This document shows positions 34,913 through 43,546 of a stretch of DNA of 64,000 nucleotides, piece by piece. The DNA comes from Leptolyngbya sp. FACHB-8. Its GTDB lineage: Bacteria; Cyanobacteriota; Cyanobacteriia; Elainellales; Elainellaceae. The position numbers and the translations under genes are program-made. Numbering within the stretch: position 1 is the first letter of the stretch; each line of letters opens with the position of its first letter. Under the pieces are notes generated by a model. It worked only from the letters and a program-made list of their open reading frames with translations. It made no database searches and was not told the DNA's origin. The DNA lies in the NCBI RefSeq assembly GCF_014695575.1, contig NZ_JACJOO010000084.1, positions 62,001 to 126,000 of the forward strand, written 5' to 3'.

Positions 34913-34925
34913 TACCAATCCAATC

Positions 34926-34989
34926 AACCATAAATCCGAAAGCTGTGTCACTGACTTTACAGGCGACGTATCTTTTAGGATTTATGGTT
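34926..34989. repeat. Inverted repeat after the WcaI-like gene
   Basis: AACCATAAATCC (34926-34937) pairs perfectly with 34978-34989 over a 40-base loop. Confidence 0.5.
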
Positions 34990-35056
34990 ACTTCACCCTT
35001 CCCCTACGTCCTGGCAATCCTGCATGCCACTTGGGGTCGATGGTCATGTTCTAGAT

Positions 35057-35139
35057 GTGTAGATAAGGGTGCGATGGAAGGGGTGCTTCGTGCCCCTTTC
35101 ATCACACCCTTACCTATACAGTGGACTACCCGCCAGGGT
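35057..35139. repeat. Long imperfect hairpin with TTCG closing loop
   Basis: GTGTAGATAAGGGTGCGATG and the inner GGAAGGGGTGC pair with their complements across TTC with a few mismatches. The closing C(TTCG)G resembles that of the other hairpins in the window. Confidence 0.6.
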
Positions 35140-35391
35140 AAGCGATCGCTCTAACATCTAACACCCTATACAGTTAGCCTTTGTCCCGTCAGTTGAGCCA
35201 TCTGCAGCAATCGGAAGCAGTCCTCCCACTCACTCCACCTGACACTAGCAATATAAAGATAAACTGGAGAGGACGACTGACTCATCTTGCGTAAATCGAA
35301 TGATGGGTTAGTAGTTTTGTGTAGGAACCTGGATCAAGCCCAGTTGAGAGTTTGACCTGGGCTTCCGGAGACAGATTTGGGAGAGAATCGG

Positions 35392-36033
35392 ATGGCGTTT
35401 TTGGATGCAGGGCTACGCACGCAGGTATTGGACTGGATGGCGAATCAGGTGCCTGAATCGCGGATTGCTCACGTATTGCGTGTGGAGGAGATGGCGATCG
35501 CCCTGGCCCAGCAACATCAACTTGATATTGAAAAAGCAGCCACGGCAGGTCTGATGCATGACCTGGCCAAGTACTTCAAACCCAACCAACTGTTAGCAAT
35601 GGCAACGGCTGAAGGGTTGCTAATTGACCCCGTCGCTTATGCCAATCCACATCTGCTTCACGCAGATGTCAGCGCCCTCGTAGCCCGTGATGAGTTTGGA
35701 GTTCGGGATCCCGAAGTTTTAGCCGCGATCGCCGACCATACCCTGGGACGGCCAAATATGGGACCATTAAGTTGTGCCGTATTTCTGGCTGACACTCTGG
35801 AAGCGGGACGAGGCGATAGTGAAGAACTGCAAACTTTGCGCCAAATAAGCCAACAAAATCTCACCCGAGCGGTGTGGATGACCTGCGATTACACTCTGCG
35901 TTATTTGTTAAACACTAGCCGTCTCATTCACCCCCTGGCGATCGAAACCCGCAATAGTTTTTTGCATCGCGATCGCTGGCACGCTGAGCTTCCCAATGTC
36001 CAGGCGGCCCCACCCTATAGCATGGCTTCCTAA
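35392..36033 (+). CDS. yqeK: HD-domain hydrolase YqeK (Ap4A hydrolase type)
   Basis: The 213-residue protein has the HD metal site spread over RIAHVLRVEEMA, AGLMHDLAKYF (the HD pair), NPHLLHADVSA and IADHTLGRP. Known YqeK proteins split diadenosine tetraphosphate symmetrically into ADP. ATG at 35392 has GGGAGAG upstream and fits the family start; a TTG five codons earlier was rejected. It is followed by rsfS 234 bases later; the yqeK-rsfS neighbourhood is conserved in many bacteria, which supports both calls. Confidence 0.9.
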   Translation: MAFLDAGLRTQVLDWMANQVPESRIAHVLRVEEMAIALAQQHQLDIEKAATAGLMHDLAKYFKPNQLLAMATAEGLLIDPVAYANPHLLHADVSALVARDEFGVRDPEVLAAIADHTLGRPNMGPLSCAVFLADTLEAGRGDSEELQTLRQISQQNLTRAVWMTCDYTLRYLLNTSRLIHPLAIETRNSFLHRDRWHAELPNVQAAPPYSMAS

Positions 36034-36267
36034 GCCTTAATGCGGGTAAAACCCGAAGAACCTATCTCCCCAAGTTTGAACATTGACGAAGCAAAGTCTT
36101 TAGAGAGGCCGTTTTGGGGCTCGGTGCATACAAAAATTAACGTCCTGAGCACTGTCTTTTGCGAGATTGTCTATCATATCCGTAACCCTCTCTGAGATCT
36201 CGATTATCCAGCTTCACTAAACAACTCAACTGCAACGACATAGTCGATTTGAGGTATTAAATACTGA

Positions 36268-36690
36268 ATGATCCATCAATCCTCCTTTAATCCCACCACT
36301 ACACCCTATTCCGCATCGACCCCATCGCGAACGGGAAAGGACGTGAGTGGTGAAGATTTGGCGTTGACCATTGCCCGGGCTGCTGATGACCGCAAAGCGG
36401 TCGATACCGTTGTACTGAAAGTCTCTGACGTTTCCTATCTGGCGGATTACTTCGTCATTACCTCAGGGATGTCATTGCCTCAGGTACGGGCGATCGCCAA
36501 CAGCATCGAACAAGAGGTGGGAGATACCTGGCAGCGGGCTCCCCGGCGTGTGGAAGGGCAGTCAGAGGGCAATTGGATTGTGATGGATTACGGCGATGTA
36601 ATTGTGCACATCTTTATGCCCAAAGAGCGTGAGTATTATGGTTTAGAAGCCTTCTGGGGCCACGCGGAGCACGTTTCTTTCACGCCGTAA
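36268..36690 (+). CDS. rsfS: Ribosome silencing factor RsfS
   Basis: The 140-residue Iojap/RsfS protein binds ribosomal protein uL14 and blocks subunit joining when translation must be lowered. The core is complete: VVLKVSDVSYLADYFVITSG, QVRAIANSIEQEV and GNWIVMDYGDVIVHIFMP, then EREYYGLEAFWGHA. The first 30 residues are a polar extension. It follows yqeK, as in many genomes, and ends at the hairpin at 36693. Confidence 0.94.
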   Translation: MIHQSSFNPTTTPYSASTPSRTGKDVSGEDLALTIARAADDRKAVDTVVLKVSDVSYLADYFVITSGMSLPQVRAIANSIEQEVGDTWQRAPRRVEGQSEGNWIVMDYGDVIVHIFMPKEREYYGLEAFWGHAEHVSFTP

Positions 36691-36692
36691 AC

Positions 36693-36729
36693 GTTGATTT
36701 TTCGTGTGTTTTACACACGAAAAATCAAC
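36693..36729 (+). terminator. 17-bp perfect hairpin after rsfS
   Basis: GTTGATTTTTCGTGTGT (36693-36709) pairs perfectly with 36713-36729 around TTT, 2 bases past the stop codon. A single arm-like AACGTTAATTTTTCGTGTA recurs at about 37296, after the next gene. Confidence 0.65.
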
Positions 36730-36785
36730 CCTTTCCAAAAATTCAGTAGCCCGATAGATTTAGAGGTACGTTATACGCTGGTTCC

Positions 36786-37286
36786 ATGAAGTCCTCTGCG
36801 CCTGTTTGTCCCGTCCCCACAGAGCAGCAGCCCATTAATGAATTCCGTGACCTGACGGAATCCTGGTTTTTCCGGTGGGCCACCCTCGATTGGTGGCCTT
36901 ACGTTAAACCACTCATCGTGTTGTGGAGCCTTAGCTGGGTCATCGTTTGGCCTGTGGCCGCTATTAGTTTTCCACCGGTCAAAGATCCCGGTCATTTCTT
37001 TGTCTGCGGAGTAGTGGGTGCTTGTGCCCTGCCCCTCCTGGCCCTAAGTAACCTGGCGCTGGGATGGTTGTATGTGCGCGATCGCCTGCGCAAAGAAACC
37101 ATTTTCTACGAAGAATCAGGCTGGTACGACGGGCAAACCTGGACGAAGCCTGAGGAAGTGTTGCAGCGCGATCGGCTGATTGTCAGCTACCAAATCAGCC
37201 CGATTATGCAGCGGCTGCGACGTACTTTCTTATTCTTTGTGGGATTATTCTTAGCTTGTGTATTCGCCTGGCTACTTCTTCCTTAG
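36786..37286 (+). CDS. CGLD27-like protein (DUF1230)
   Basis: The 166-residue protein begins CPVPTEQQPINEF, followed by SWFFRWATLDW, and has three or four hydrophobic helices with YVRDRLRKETIFYEESGWYDG between them. This is the DUF1230/CGLD27 family, conserved in cyanobacteria, green algae, plants and diatoms; I recall a chloroplast iron-related role for plant members but the bacterial function is not established. ATG at 36786. Followed by asparaginase on the same strand. Confidence 0.87.
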   Translation: MKSSAPVCPVPTEQQPINEFRDLTESWFFRWATLDWWPYVKPLIVLWSLSWVIVWPVAAISFPPVKDPGHFFVCGVVGACALPLLALSNLALGWLYVRDRLRKETIFYEESGWYDGQTWTKPEEVLQRDRLIVSYQISPIMQRLRRTFLFFVGLFLACVFAWLLLP

Positions 37287-37484
37287 CGCTCGTTGAAACG
37301 TTAATTTTTCGTGTATCCCTACCCTGAAAAAAACAGCCCTCTCTCAGCAGAAAAACCTTGAGAAAAGGTGGTGTCTGGCGTTTCATTTCGCGTCTGAATT
37401 GTTCCTCTGAGATTGCCGCTGACCGTTATGATGATGAGGTTGTGCAGGGTTTTCCTGCCGAATTAAGGAATTGCTTGTATTACC

Positions 37485-38441
37485 ATGACCCGAGGAAAAC
37501 GCAGCCACTCCGCACCGGAAGTCGAAGTTCGCCTTTTGCGTGAGGGAATTATCGAATCCAGGCACCACGTTCAGGCGGTTGTGGCCGATGAAAAAGGACG
37601 AATTCTCTCGGTGGCCGGGGATCCCGAAACTTCCACCTTTATTCGCTCAGCGTTAAAACCCTTTCAAGCCCTGGCCGTTACAACTACAGGTACGTTAGAG
37701 CGGTTGAAGTTAGGCGATCGCGACCTGGCTATTATGTGCAGCTCCCACCGGGGTACACCAGAACAGGTACGGCAAGCCTTCAATATCCTCTGGCGCGCTG
37801 ATATCGACCCCTCTGCCCTACAATGTCCCATCCCTGAAGGCAAACGCAGCCCATTGGAGTATAACTGCTCCGGTAAACACGCCGGAATGTTGGCTGTAGC
37901 GAAGCAAGGCGGCTACCCTCTCAGCTCCTACATGCAACGCAATCATCCGGTACAAGAACTTATTCTGGGCAAAGTTGCCGAACTTCTCAAGATGCCGGCT
38001 GCGGAATTCATTTCGGCACGGGATGATTGCGGAGTTCCGACTTATTTCATGCAATTGGGACAGATTGCTACCCTCTATGCCCAGCTAGCCTCTGGCAATA
38101 GCCTCGATATGGAGCGCATTCTCCGCGCTATGACCCATCACCCTAATCTGATCGCGGGGGATGGCGAATTTGACACTGAACTGATTCGTCTGACCGCTGG
38201 GGAAGTGGTTAGCAAATCGGGTGCGGAAGGCGTGCAGTGCGTCGCTCGGGTCGGCGAAGGGTTGGGATTGGCCATTAAAGTCATGGATGGGGCGAAGCGA
38301 GCCAAGTACGCTGTTGCTACTCAATTGCTCAGGCAGATGGGTTGGATTACCCCCTCCATCGCAGAAACTCTATCCGAGAAATATATGTCTCTGGGCGACA
38401 TCAAGCGCTTGGATGTTGTGGGCGAACTGACTTTGTTGTAA
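37485..38441 (+). CDS. Asparaginase (L-asparaginase II / thermolabile type)
   Basis: The 318-residue enzyme belongs to the family of Rhizobium-type asparaginases, unrelated to E. coli AnsA/AnsB. Family blocks: STFIRSALKPFQALAV (catalytic Ser/Lys region), IMCSSHRGTPEQV, EYNCSGKHAGML, DDCGVPTYFM and VSKSGAEGVQCVA. It should hydrolyse asparagine to aspartate and ammonia in the cytosol. Length is normal. It converges on nblB, with a symmetric terminator between. Confidence 0.9.
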   Translation: MTRGKRSHSAPEVEVRLLREGIIESRHHVQAVVADEKGRILSVAGDPETSTFIRSALKPFQALAVTTTGTLERLKLGDRDLAIMCSSHRGTPEQVRQAFNILWRADIDPSALQCPIPEGKRSPLEYNCSGKHAGMLAVAKQGGYPLSSYMQRNHPVQELILGKVAELLKMPAAEFISARDDCGVPTYFMQLGQIATLYAQLASGNSLDMERILRAMTHHPNLIAGDGEFDTELIRLTAGEVVSKSGAEGVQCVARVGEGLGLAIKVMDGAKRAKYAVATQLLRQMGWITPSIAETLSEKYMSLGDIKRLDVVGELTLL

Positions 38442-38460
38442 TTCAGTCCTAATTCATAAG

Positions 38461-38492
38461 AAAAAGAGGGGGGCTTCTGCCCCCCTCTTTTT
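38461..38492. terminator. Bidirectional intrinsic terminator between asparaginase and nblB
   Basis: AAAAAGAGGGGGGC (38461-38474) pairs perfectly with 38479-38492 with the loop TTCT; T-runs exist on both strands. Confidence 0.9.
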
Positions 38493-38516
38493 CGAAGACC
38501 GGGTTTTAAGACCGAA

Positions 38517-39179
38517 TTAGGCGATCGCATTCCGCGCTTCTTGGGCCACGGGTTCCGCCTTGTCGCCCAGCATTCCCTCAATTAATTGATGGGCTTCGGG
38601 GTCTTGCTTCATGCGGCCCAGCGCCTGCACAACTCTATAGCGCACCTGCCAGTCAGAATCTTCTACAAATGGGGCCAGCAGCGAAATTGCCCGAGGGTCA
38701 CCCAGTTCGCCTAGAGCTCCAATGGCTGCCGTTCGAACCAACTCATTCTCTGATTGGATAGCGTTCTGCAACAGCTCAAACCCCCGAGGATCGCCCAATT
38801 CACCGAGGGCAGCGGCAATGCTGAACTGAAGCAACCATTCCTGGGTGCTGTTGAACACCGTTTGCATATCGTCAAAGGCTTCCGTCAATTTTAGAGCGGC
38901 CAGGGAATCGGCGGCAGCGGCCTTGACATCGGTTTCAGGGTCATTGTTGAGGCGATCGCGCAACACCTGCAACGATACGTCTCGATCCTGTCCACCCAGC
39001 GAGGAAAGCTGGCTCACGGCTGCATAGCGCACCCGCACATTGCTATCGGTGATGACAGGTTGGATCAGGTCAAAAGCCGTTGCTGGTTCCAGTTCCCGGA
39101 GTTGATTTACCCCTCGTAACCGCTGACCAAAATCTTCAGCTTCTAGCAATGCTTTGACTGACTCTGGCGTAACACTCAT
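38517..39179 (-). CDS. nblB: Phycobilisome degradation protein NblB (HEAT-repeat)
   Basis: A 220-residue all-helical HEAT-repeat protein. MSVTPESVKALLEAEDFGQR, then DSNVRVRYAAVSQLSSLGGQ and the repeats FSIAAALGELGDPRG, TAAIGALGELGDPRA and YRVVQALGRMKQDP match NblB, a relative of bilin lyases needed for phycobilisome breakdown in nutrient starvation. ATG at 39179 has AGGAG upstream. It lies 115 bases after the CBS-domain gene on the same strand. It gives the window a bilin-antenna removal factor besides the synthesis genes at 15.6-18 kb. Confidence 0.9.
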   Translation of the reverse strand: MSVTPESVKALLEAEDFGQRLRGVNQLRELEPATAFDLIQPVITDSNVRVRYAAVSQLSSLGGQDRDVSLQVLRDRLNNDPETDVKAAAADSLAALKLTEAFDDMQTVFNSTQEWLLQFSIAAALGELGDPRGFELLQNAIQSENELVRTAAIGALGELGDPRAISLLAPFVEDSDWQVRYRVVQALGRMKQDPEAHQLIEGMLGDKAEPVAQEARNAIA

Positions 39180-39294
39180 GCGTTCCCCACTCCTAAAGCG
39201 TGAATTTATAACCAGTTGAAATAGCGTGACGATTGGCACACCCTCTGGGTGAGCCGAAGAGGCCAATAAGACCCGCTCAAATAACAGCTCAGGT

Positions 39295-39768
39295 CTAAAT
39301 CGTAGAGGCCATGTGGCGAATGATGTCGCCGCGGGTCAGGATGCCCACCAGCTTTTCGCCTTCTACCACCAGCACCCGATGTACATCTCTCTCATGCATC
39401 AGGTTGGCAGCATCTCGCAGTTCAGTTTCAGGCGTTACGGTTACCAAATCCCCTTTGCGACGGGCACGGGTCATGACTTCACCCACGGTTTGCCCCAGGG
39501 CTTTGTGCAATTCCCGATCATATCTGCTGGGGTTTTCCAAATAAATCACACTATCCAGCAGCATGATGTAAGCAGGTGGTGTTACCCCCGACTCCTGCCA
39601 CATCAAATCCCCCTCTGAAATGACACCCACCAGCCCCCCTGCTGTATCCTGCACAGGCAAGCCACTAATGCGTTTCTCCGCCATTAACTGAATGGCTTCT
39701 TTCAGAGGCGTTTCCGGAGTCACCACGATCGGATCGCGGGTCATGACTGCGGCAACCGTTGTTGTCAT
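39295..39768 (-). CDS. CBS-domain pair protein
   Basis: The 157-residue protein has two CBS motifs: VAAVMTRDPIVVTPETPLKEA with ISGLPVQDTAGGLVGVISEG, and VGEVMTRARRKGDLVTV with VHRVLVVEGEKLVGILTRGD. A 45-residue insert in the middle carries SVIYLENP. CBS pairs bind adenine nucleotides and usually regulate partners; none is fused here. It is directly upstream of nblB on the same strand, so both could share a transcript. Confidence 0.9.
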   Translation of the reverse strand: MTTTVAAVMTRDPIVVTPETPLKEAIQLMAEKRISGLPVQDTAGGLVGVISEGDLMWQESGVTPPAYIMLLDSVIYLENPSRYDRELHKALGQTVGEVMTRARRKGDLVTVTPETELRDAANLMHERDVHRVLVVEGEKLVGILTRGDIIRHMASTI

Positions 39769-40001
39769 AAAGATCCTAAAAATTTCAATGTGTTAAACCG
39801 TATACGCCTCATTGTAAGGAATTGTGGAGAGGGGACGGTTGGGGTTTACAGGTTTTTACATGGATGAGTCGGTTGGAGGGGAAAGGCAGGAGGCAGAAGG
39901 CAAAGGAAAGAAGATTAGAGGTGGAGGTTAGAAGACCATTAATCCTTCGTAATTCTTTTCTACCCATTACTTTCTTTCTCTTCCCTCCTACCCTCTGCCT
40001 T
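39769..40001. other. Purine-rich spacer
   Basis: A plus-strand purine-rich run (about 39880-39930, GAAGGCAAAGGAAAGAAG type) and a following pyrimidine-rich run. No gene or hairpin is supported. Confidence 0.45.
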
Positions 40002-41045
40002 TCAAAATCCCATTTCACAAAAAGCCTTCAGAATATGGATGCAATTGGCGATCGCCCCTAAATGCGCAATCTCATACCCATGCGTATTCTGGGTTGGGAA
40101 TCCGAGGCAGGCGGCACGACCAACGTGACCCATTTTCATGGCGATGGAGGCATCGCTGCCAAAACCGCTGATGGTAGCGAATTGGATGGGGATGTTGGCT
40201 TCCATGGCGGCGGTGGCGATCGCCTGGTTCAAAAATTCGTCGTAGAGGCCGTAGTTATCTTGGGCCAGGAGAACGGGGACGGGTCCATCTTCGATCGGAT
40301 ATTCCGGTGAAAGGGGACAGATTTCTAGCGCAATCAGAGCGGCGAGGCGATTGCGGAGGGTAAAGTGGAGGGCACCGATCGCGCCTACCTCCTCTTTCGC
40401 AGAGGCGACAAGATAGACCGTCAGTGGCGGTTCTTTAAGTTGCTCGGCCAGGGCTAGCAGGATAGCGACAGAGGCTTTGTTATCGAGGGTATAGCTGGCA
40501 ATATAGTCCTTCAGGCGAAAGGGATGTTTGCGGTGCTTGCCGACGACCATACGGGTGCCAGGGCGAATGCCGGCCTCCTCCAGTTCCACCAGATCCCGTT
40601 TCGTCTCGACCCAGGCATCCTCCCAGCGTACCGGGTCATTCTCCTGCTGCACCTTTTGAGGCGATTCGTGAGAGACGTGACGGGAGCCAAAGCTGAGAAT
40701 GCCGCTGAGGGTTTGGCGATCGCCCAGCAGGTCCACGACGCCTTCCCCATACACCCAGGGAAATGCTCCACCCAGACGCCGTATCTGCAAACGCCCATCG
40801 GGTTCGATGGCTTTGACGATGCCGCCGATTTCATCTTTATGGCCGGTAATCGCGATCGCCCGCTCTGAGTCCTGACCAGGAATTTTGGCAACAACATTCT
40901 CGGCATCATCTTTCCAACATTCCACCCCCAATGCCTGAAGTTTCGCAAGCAGCCAATCATCCACCTCTGACTCCACACCACTGGGTGAGTGGCACAGAAC
41001 TAATTCGGTAATGCGATTGAAGAGAGCATCGAAATCTAAACTCAT
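40002..41045 (-). CDS. M42-family metallo-aminopeptidase
   Basis: The 347-residue cytosolic peptidase has the di-metal site of M42 enzymes: AITGHKDEIGG (H69, catalytic D71), ASYTLDNKASVA (bridging Asp), VASAKEEVGAIG (catalytic Glu pair), ALEICPLSPEY and NTHGYEIAHL (final His). Related enzymes remove N-terminal residues from peptides as large tetrahedral complexes. A ~40-residue insert precedes the metal-bridging Asp. ATG at 41045. A perfect palindrome lies just upstream. Confidence 0.88.
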   Translation of the reverse strand: MSLDFDALFNRITELVLCHSPSGVESEVDDWLLAKLQALGVECWKDDAENVVAKIPGQDSERAIAITGHKDEIGGIVKAIEPDGRLQIRRLGGAFPWVYGEGVVDLLGDRQTLSGILSFGSRHVSHESPQKVQQENDPVRWEDAWVETKRDLVELEEAGIRPGTRMVVGKHRKHPFRLKDYIASYTLDNKASVAILLALAEQLKEPPLTVYLVASAKEEVGAIGALHFTLRNRLAALIALEICPLSPEYPIEDGPVPVLLAQDNYGLYDEFLNQAIATAAMEANIPIQFATISGFGSDASIAMKMGHVGRAACLGFPTQNTHGYEIAHLGAIANCIHILKAFCEMGF

Positions 41046-41091
41046 AGTGCGTTCAGGAAGGTGGTGAGCTACTTATCAGGTTAACGACCCA

Positions 41092-41136
41092 AATATAGAA
41101 TGTGCGCGGCACAGAGCACCGCGCACATTCTATATT
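41092..41136. repeat. 18-bp perfect hairpin
   Basis: AATATAGAATGTGCGCGG (41092-41109) pairs perfectly with 41119-41136. It lies between the holin-like gene (stop 41224) and the peptidase start, so it may terminate the former. Confidence 0.6.
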
Positions 41137-41223
41137 CAGGCTTTCTCGGAATCCCCAAACCGTTAGGGATTTAAGGAGACAGGGAGATCCAGAACTCTCA
41201 CAGTTCCGAATCATGGCATCTAT

Positions 41224-41646
41224 CTAAGCGTTCTCACCCGTGGTGGTTTTAACAGGGGTGTTGAGAGGAGCGCGGTTGCTGCCTGCGATCGCATCAGGGC
41301 TACGCTTGGCAACAAAGTAGTTGTTCAGGAAGGTGCTGGCGAAGGACAGCACAACGGGGCCAAATAGGAAGGCCAAAGGCCCGGACACGATAAAGCCAGG
41401 AACCAGGACAGACGCCAACCAGAAGCACAGGCCGTTCACTACCAGGGAGAACAGACCCAGAGTCAGGAAGTTAACAGGCAAGGACAACAGGTTGAGAACG
41501 GGCTTCACGAAAGCGTTGACGAAACCAATGGCAAGCGCTGCCACAATGGCCGCAGGGAAGTTAGCCAGGTTTACACCGGGCACTATCAGGTCGACCACTA
41601 ACAGGCTCAACGCCGTAATCAAAGTAGTCAAAAAATATCCAAACAT
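41224..41646 (-). CDS. Phage-holin-family 4-like (DUF360) membrane protein
   Basis: The 140-residue protein has four hydrophobic helices. FVNAFVKPVLNLLSLPVNFLT and LGLFSLVVNGLCFWLASVL match the Phage_holin_4_2 family, common in bacterial chromosomes. Despite the name, no phage genes are near, and the cellular role is unknown. A polar 25-residue tail is cytoplasmic or disordered. It follows a YqaE/Pmp3-like gene on the same strand, with a hairpin between them. Confidence 0.85.
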   Translation of the reverse strand: MFGYFLTTLITALSLLVVDLIVPGVNLANFPAAIVAALAIGFVNAFVKPVLNLLSLPVNFLTLGLFSLVVNGLCFWLASVLVPGFIVSGPLAFLFGPVVLSFASTFLNNYFVAKRSPDAIAGSNRAPLNTPVKTTTGENA

Positions 41647-41705
41647 AGGTTCTTACTCCCAAATTGAAATTGAACCGTTTACACTAAATCGATTTATCAA
41701 CAGCG

Positions 41706-41754
41706 ATTCACCTCTTGTAGCTCTGCCTGGAACAGGCAGAAGCTACAGGTGAAT
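41706..41754 (-). terminator. Hairpin between the YqaE-like and holin-like genes
   Basis: ATTCACCTCTTGTAGCT and the inner CTGCCTG pair with their complements (41735-41754) with one mismatch. The stem reaches the stop codon of the YqaE-like gene. Confidence 0.6.
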
Positions 41755-41936
41755 TAGCGAATTTCGCCCAGTCTTTCGTCATGCTTAGCGATCGCCCATA
41801 CTGCATGGATGATGCCAGGAACATAACCCAAAACTGTCAGCGCAACGTTAATTAAAAGAGTGGGGCCAAAGCCATAGGTCAGCAGCACGCCAACGGGGGG
41901 AATTAAAACAGCAAACAGGAAACGAACGAGTTTCAT
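41754..41936 (-). CDS. YqaE/Pmp3-family small membrane protein
   Basis: The 60-residue protein has two helices: VRFLFAVLIPPVGVLLTYGF and INVALTVLGYVPGIIHAVWA. It is the complete UPF0057/Pmp3 pattern, including the PPxGV and YxPGxIHAxW turns. Family members are induced by salt or cold in plants, yeast and bacteria and affect membrane potential; that is family knowledge, not seen here. ATG at 41936 with AAGGAG upstream. Confidence 0.93.
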   Translation of the reverse strand: MKLVRFLFAVLIPPVGVLLTYGFGPTLLINVALTVLGYVPGIIHAVWAIAKHDERLGEIR

Positions 41937-42118
41937 ACGAATCTCCTTGTAATCATGGGAAGGACTTAAAAAGCGTTTACAAGCGCTTACTCCATACCAG
42001 GCGCTACACAGATTCTTATAGAGATAACCTGTTGGTTTTGTGTAGCCACCTATCTAATGAAAGGCGTCTTGAGAGGATCTATCTTTCGACAGCCTTAAAA
42101 CTATATCGATGGGCCCAT

Positions 42119-42877
42119 TTACAGTTTTTTAGAGGTTATCCACAGATCCTTCAGTTTTTCTTTGATTTGCTTTTCTTTGTGAGCCAGAGCAGTACCTAGA
42201 TCGCTCAGTTTTTGCTCAAATTCAACCTTTTGTTGATGGCCTGGGGCATTTCCGCTCTGCTCCATTTTGGTTTTGGAGTCGTCGTACCATACCCGAGCAG
42301 TATCCAGGTGCTTTCTAACATCTTCATAACGTTCGCCATAGCGAGCCGCCAAATTGGCATCTAATATGGCTAGCTGGGCTTTGAGTTTGCCATATTGCTC
42401 TTGCATTGAAGCAAAGGCTTCAGTATCCCGAAGATTAGCAATGACGGATGCAATAACAGCTTGCAGATGAGTTTTGTCGTTCTCATTACTGGTTTCTTCA
42501 ATCTTCACGAGAGCACCTTCGATGTCCGACTGAAGCTGTTGCTCTTGCTCAATGATTTCGCCCTGCAATATATCAACTTGGGCCTGGGTTTGGGCGATCG
42601 ATTGCTTGCGTTTTTCGCTAATTCCTTCGACGGCCCCTTCTACTGACGCACGCAGGCTCTCAGCAGCATCCTGGCCTTTTTCTTTTACGTCATCAGCAAC
42701 GGCGGCAATGGCATCTCGAGCAATCACACCAATCTCGCCAGAGCCTTCTTTCAGTTCAGCGATCGCCTGAGAAACCGCTGCTTTCACAATGGCTTTGATG
42801 CGATCACTACGCAACCCACCTTCTGACTTTGCTTTCTGCAAATCTTCCGAAACTCTATCTCGAATCGAGCCTGACAT
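42119..42877 (-). CDS. Long helical (coiled-coil) protein of unknown function
   Basis: The 252-residue soluble, highly charged protein is predicted to be almost all helix. It has an Ala-rich N-terminal half (VKAAVSQAIAELKEGSGE, then AAESLRASVEGAVEGISE) and a coiled-coil C-terminal half with Glu/Gln/Lys repeats. The N-terminal half resembles the amphipathic helices of the DUF6781 type, a weak match from memory. ATG at 42877 with AAGGAG at ideal distance. It precedes the YqaE-like and holin-like genes on the same strand, suggesting a membrane-stress set, which is an inference from context. Confidence 0.7.
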   Translation of the reverse strand: MSGSIRDRVSEDLQKAKSEGGLRSDRIKAIVKAAVSQAIAELKEGSGEIGVIARDAIAAVADDVKEKGQDAAESLRASVEGAVEGISEKRKQSIAQTQAQVDILQGEIIEQEQQLQSDIEGALVKIEETSNENDKTHLQAVIASVIANLRDTEAFASMQEQYGKLKAQLAILDANLAARYGERYEDVRKHLDTARVWYDDSKTKMEQSGNAPGHQQKVEFEQKLSDLGTALAHKEKQIKEKLKDLWITSKKL

Positions 42878-43546
42878 AAGCTTTCTCCTTCACGCAATGA
42901 CAGGCCGCCAGGTCATCGTATCCGATTCGAATCCAATTTCCCGACAACGCTTTAATCCTACCAAGCGAAACTTTTATATGCTTATATCCTGAGTTCGGTA
43001 CATGCGCAAAAACAGGTAGTAAAAACCGCACCGAATGCGGTAAACCGAACTATCCCTTAACCGTTAATAAAAATGTTTATTTTTTAGATGCAAAACATTT
43101 CAGCATTCAACCGTAAATAGGAGTAGCCGAAATAGCAATTTAGATAGATTTAAGCCAATAACCCCTTGGTTGAATTGCCGTAAATCAGGTAGCTTTTAAT
43201 ACAAGTTTCTTCTGTATGAGCGACTGAAGAGCGATCGCCATCCATCCACTCATACGTTTCTAAGAAACACATCTTCTTGATATAGCATTACGCGCTTTAA
43301 CCACAGGGAGTCTGATAGTTCTACTTAGTAAGAGACTACCTTCCTGTACAGATCCAAAACTAAAACTTAGAGCACTGGCTTCTATATCGGCTGAATGTAC
43401 AAAAACTCGAATTCCTAAAATTCATCAAGAACGACATCTATGTCTTTTAACCGATACTGATATAAATAACGGGCTATAAAGTTAGCATTACTTTATTCTC
43501 AAATCATCCTGTTGACGGGCTATTAAAATTCATCTGGGGTACAACC
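42878..43546. other. 670-bp divergent spacer with one structured segment
   Basis: No supported gene. 42992-42999 (AGTTCGGT) pairs with 43044-43051, enclosing a hairpin ACCGCA/TGCGGT (43025-43030 and 43036-43041). The divergent promoters of the coiled-coil gene and the gene at 43547 must lie here. Confidence 0.5.

Noticed and set aside
39880-39930. Purine-rich run as a regulatory triplex or ribosome-binding cluster
   Set aside because: Only base composition supports it; no gene start follows.
41224-41646. Phage-holin-family protein as a sign of a prophage
   Set aside because: The family is common on bacterial chromosomes and no other phage gene is in the window.
42910-42935. GATTCGAATCC as a tRNA T-loop
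   Set aside because: No acceptor, D or anticodon arms could be built around it.
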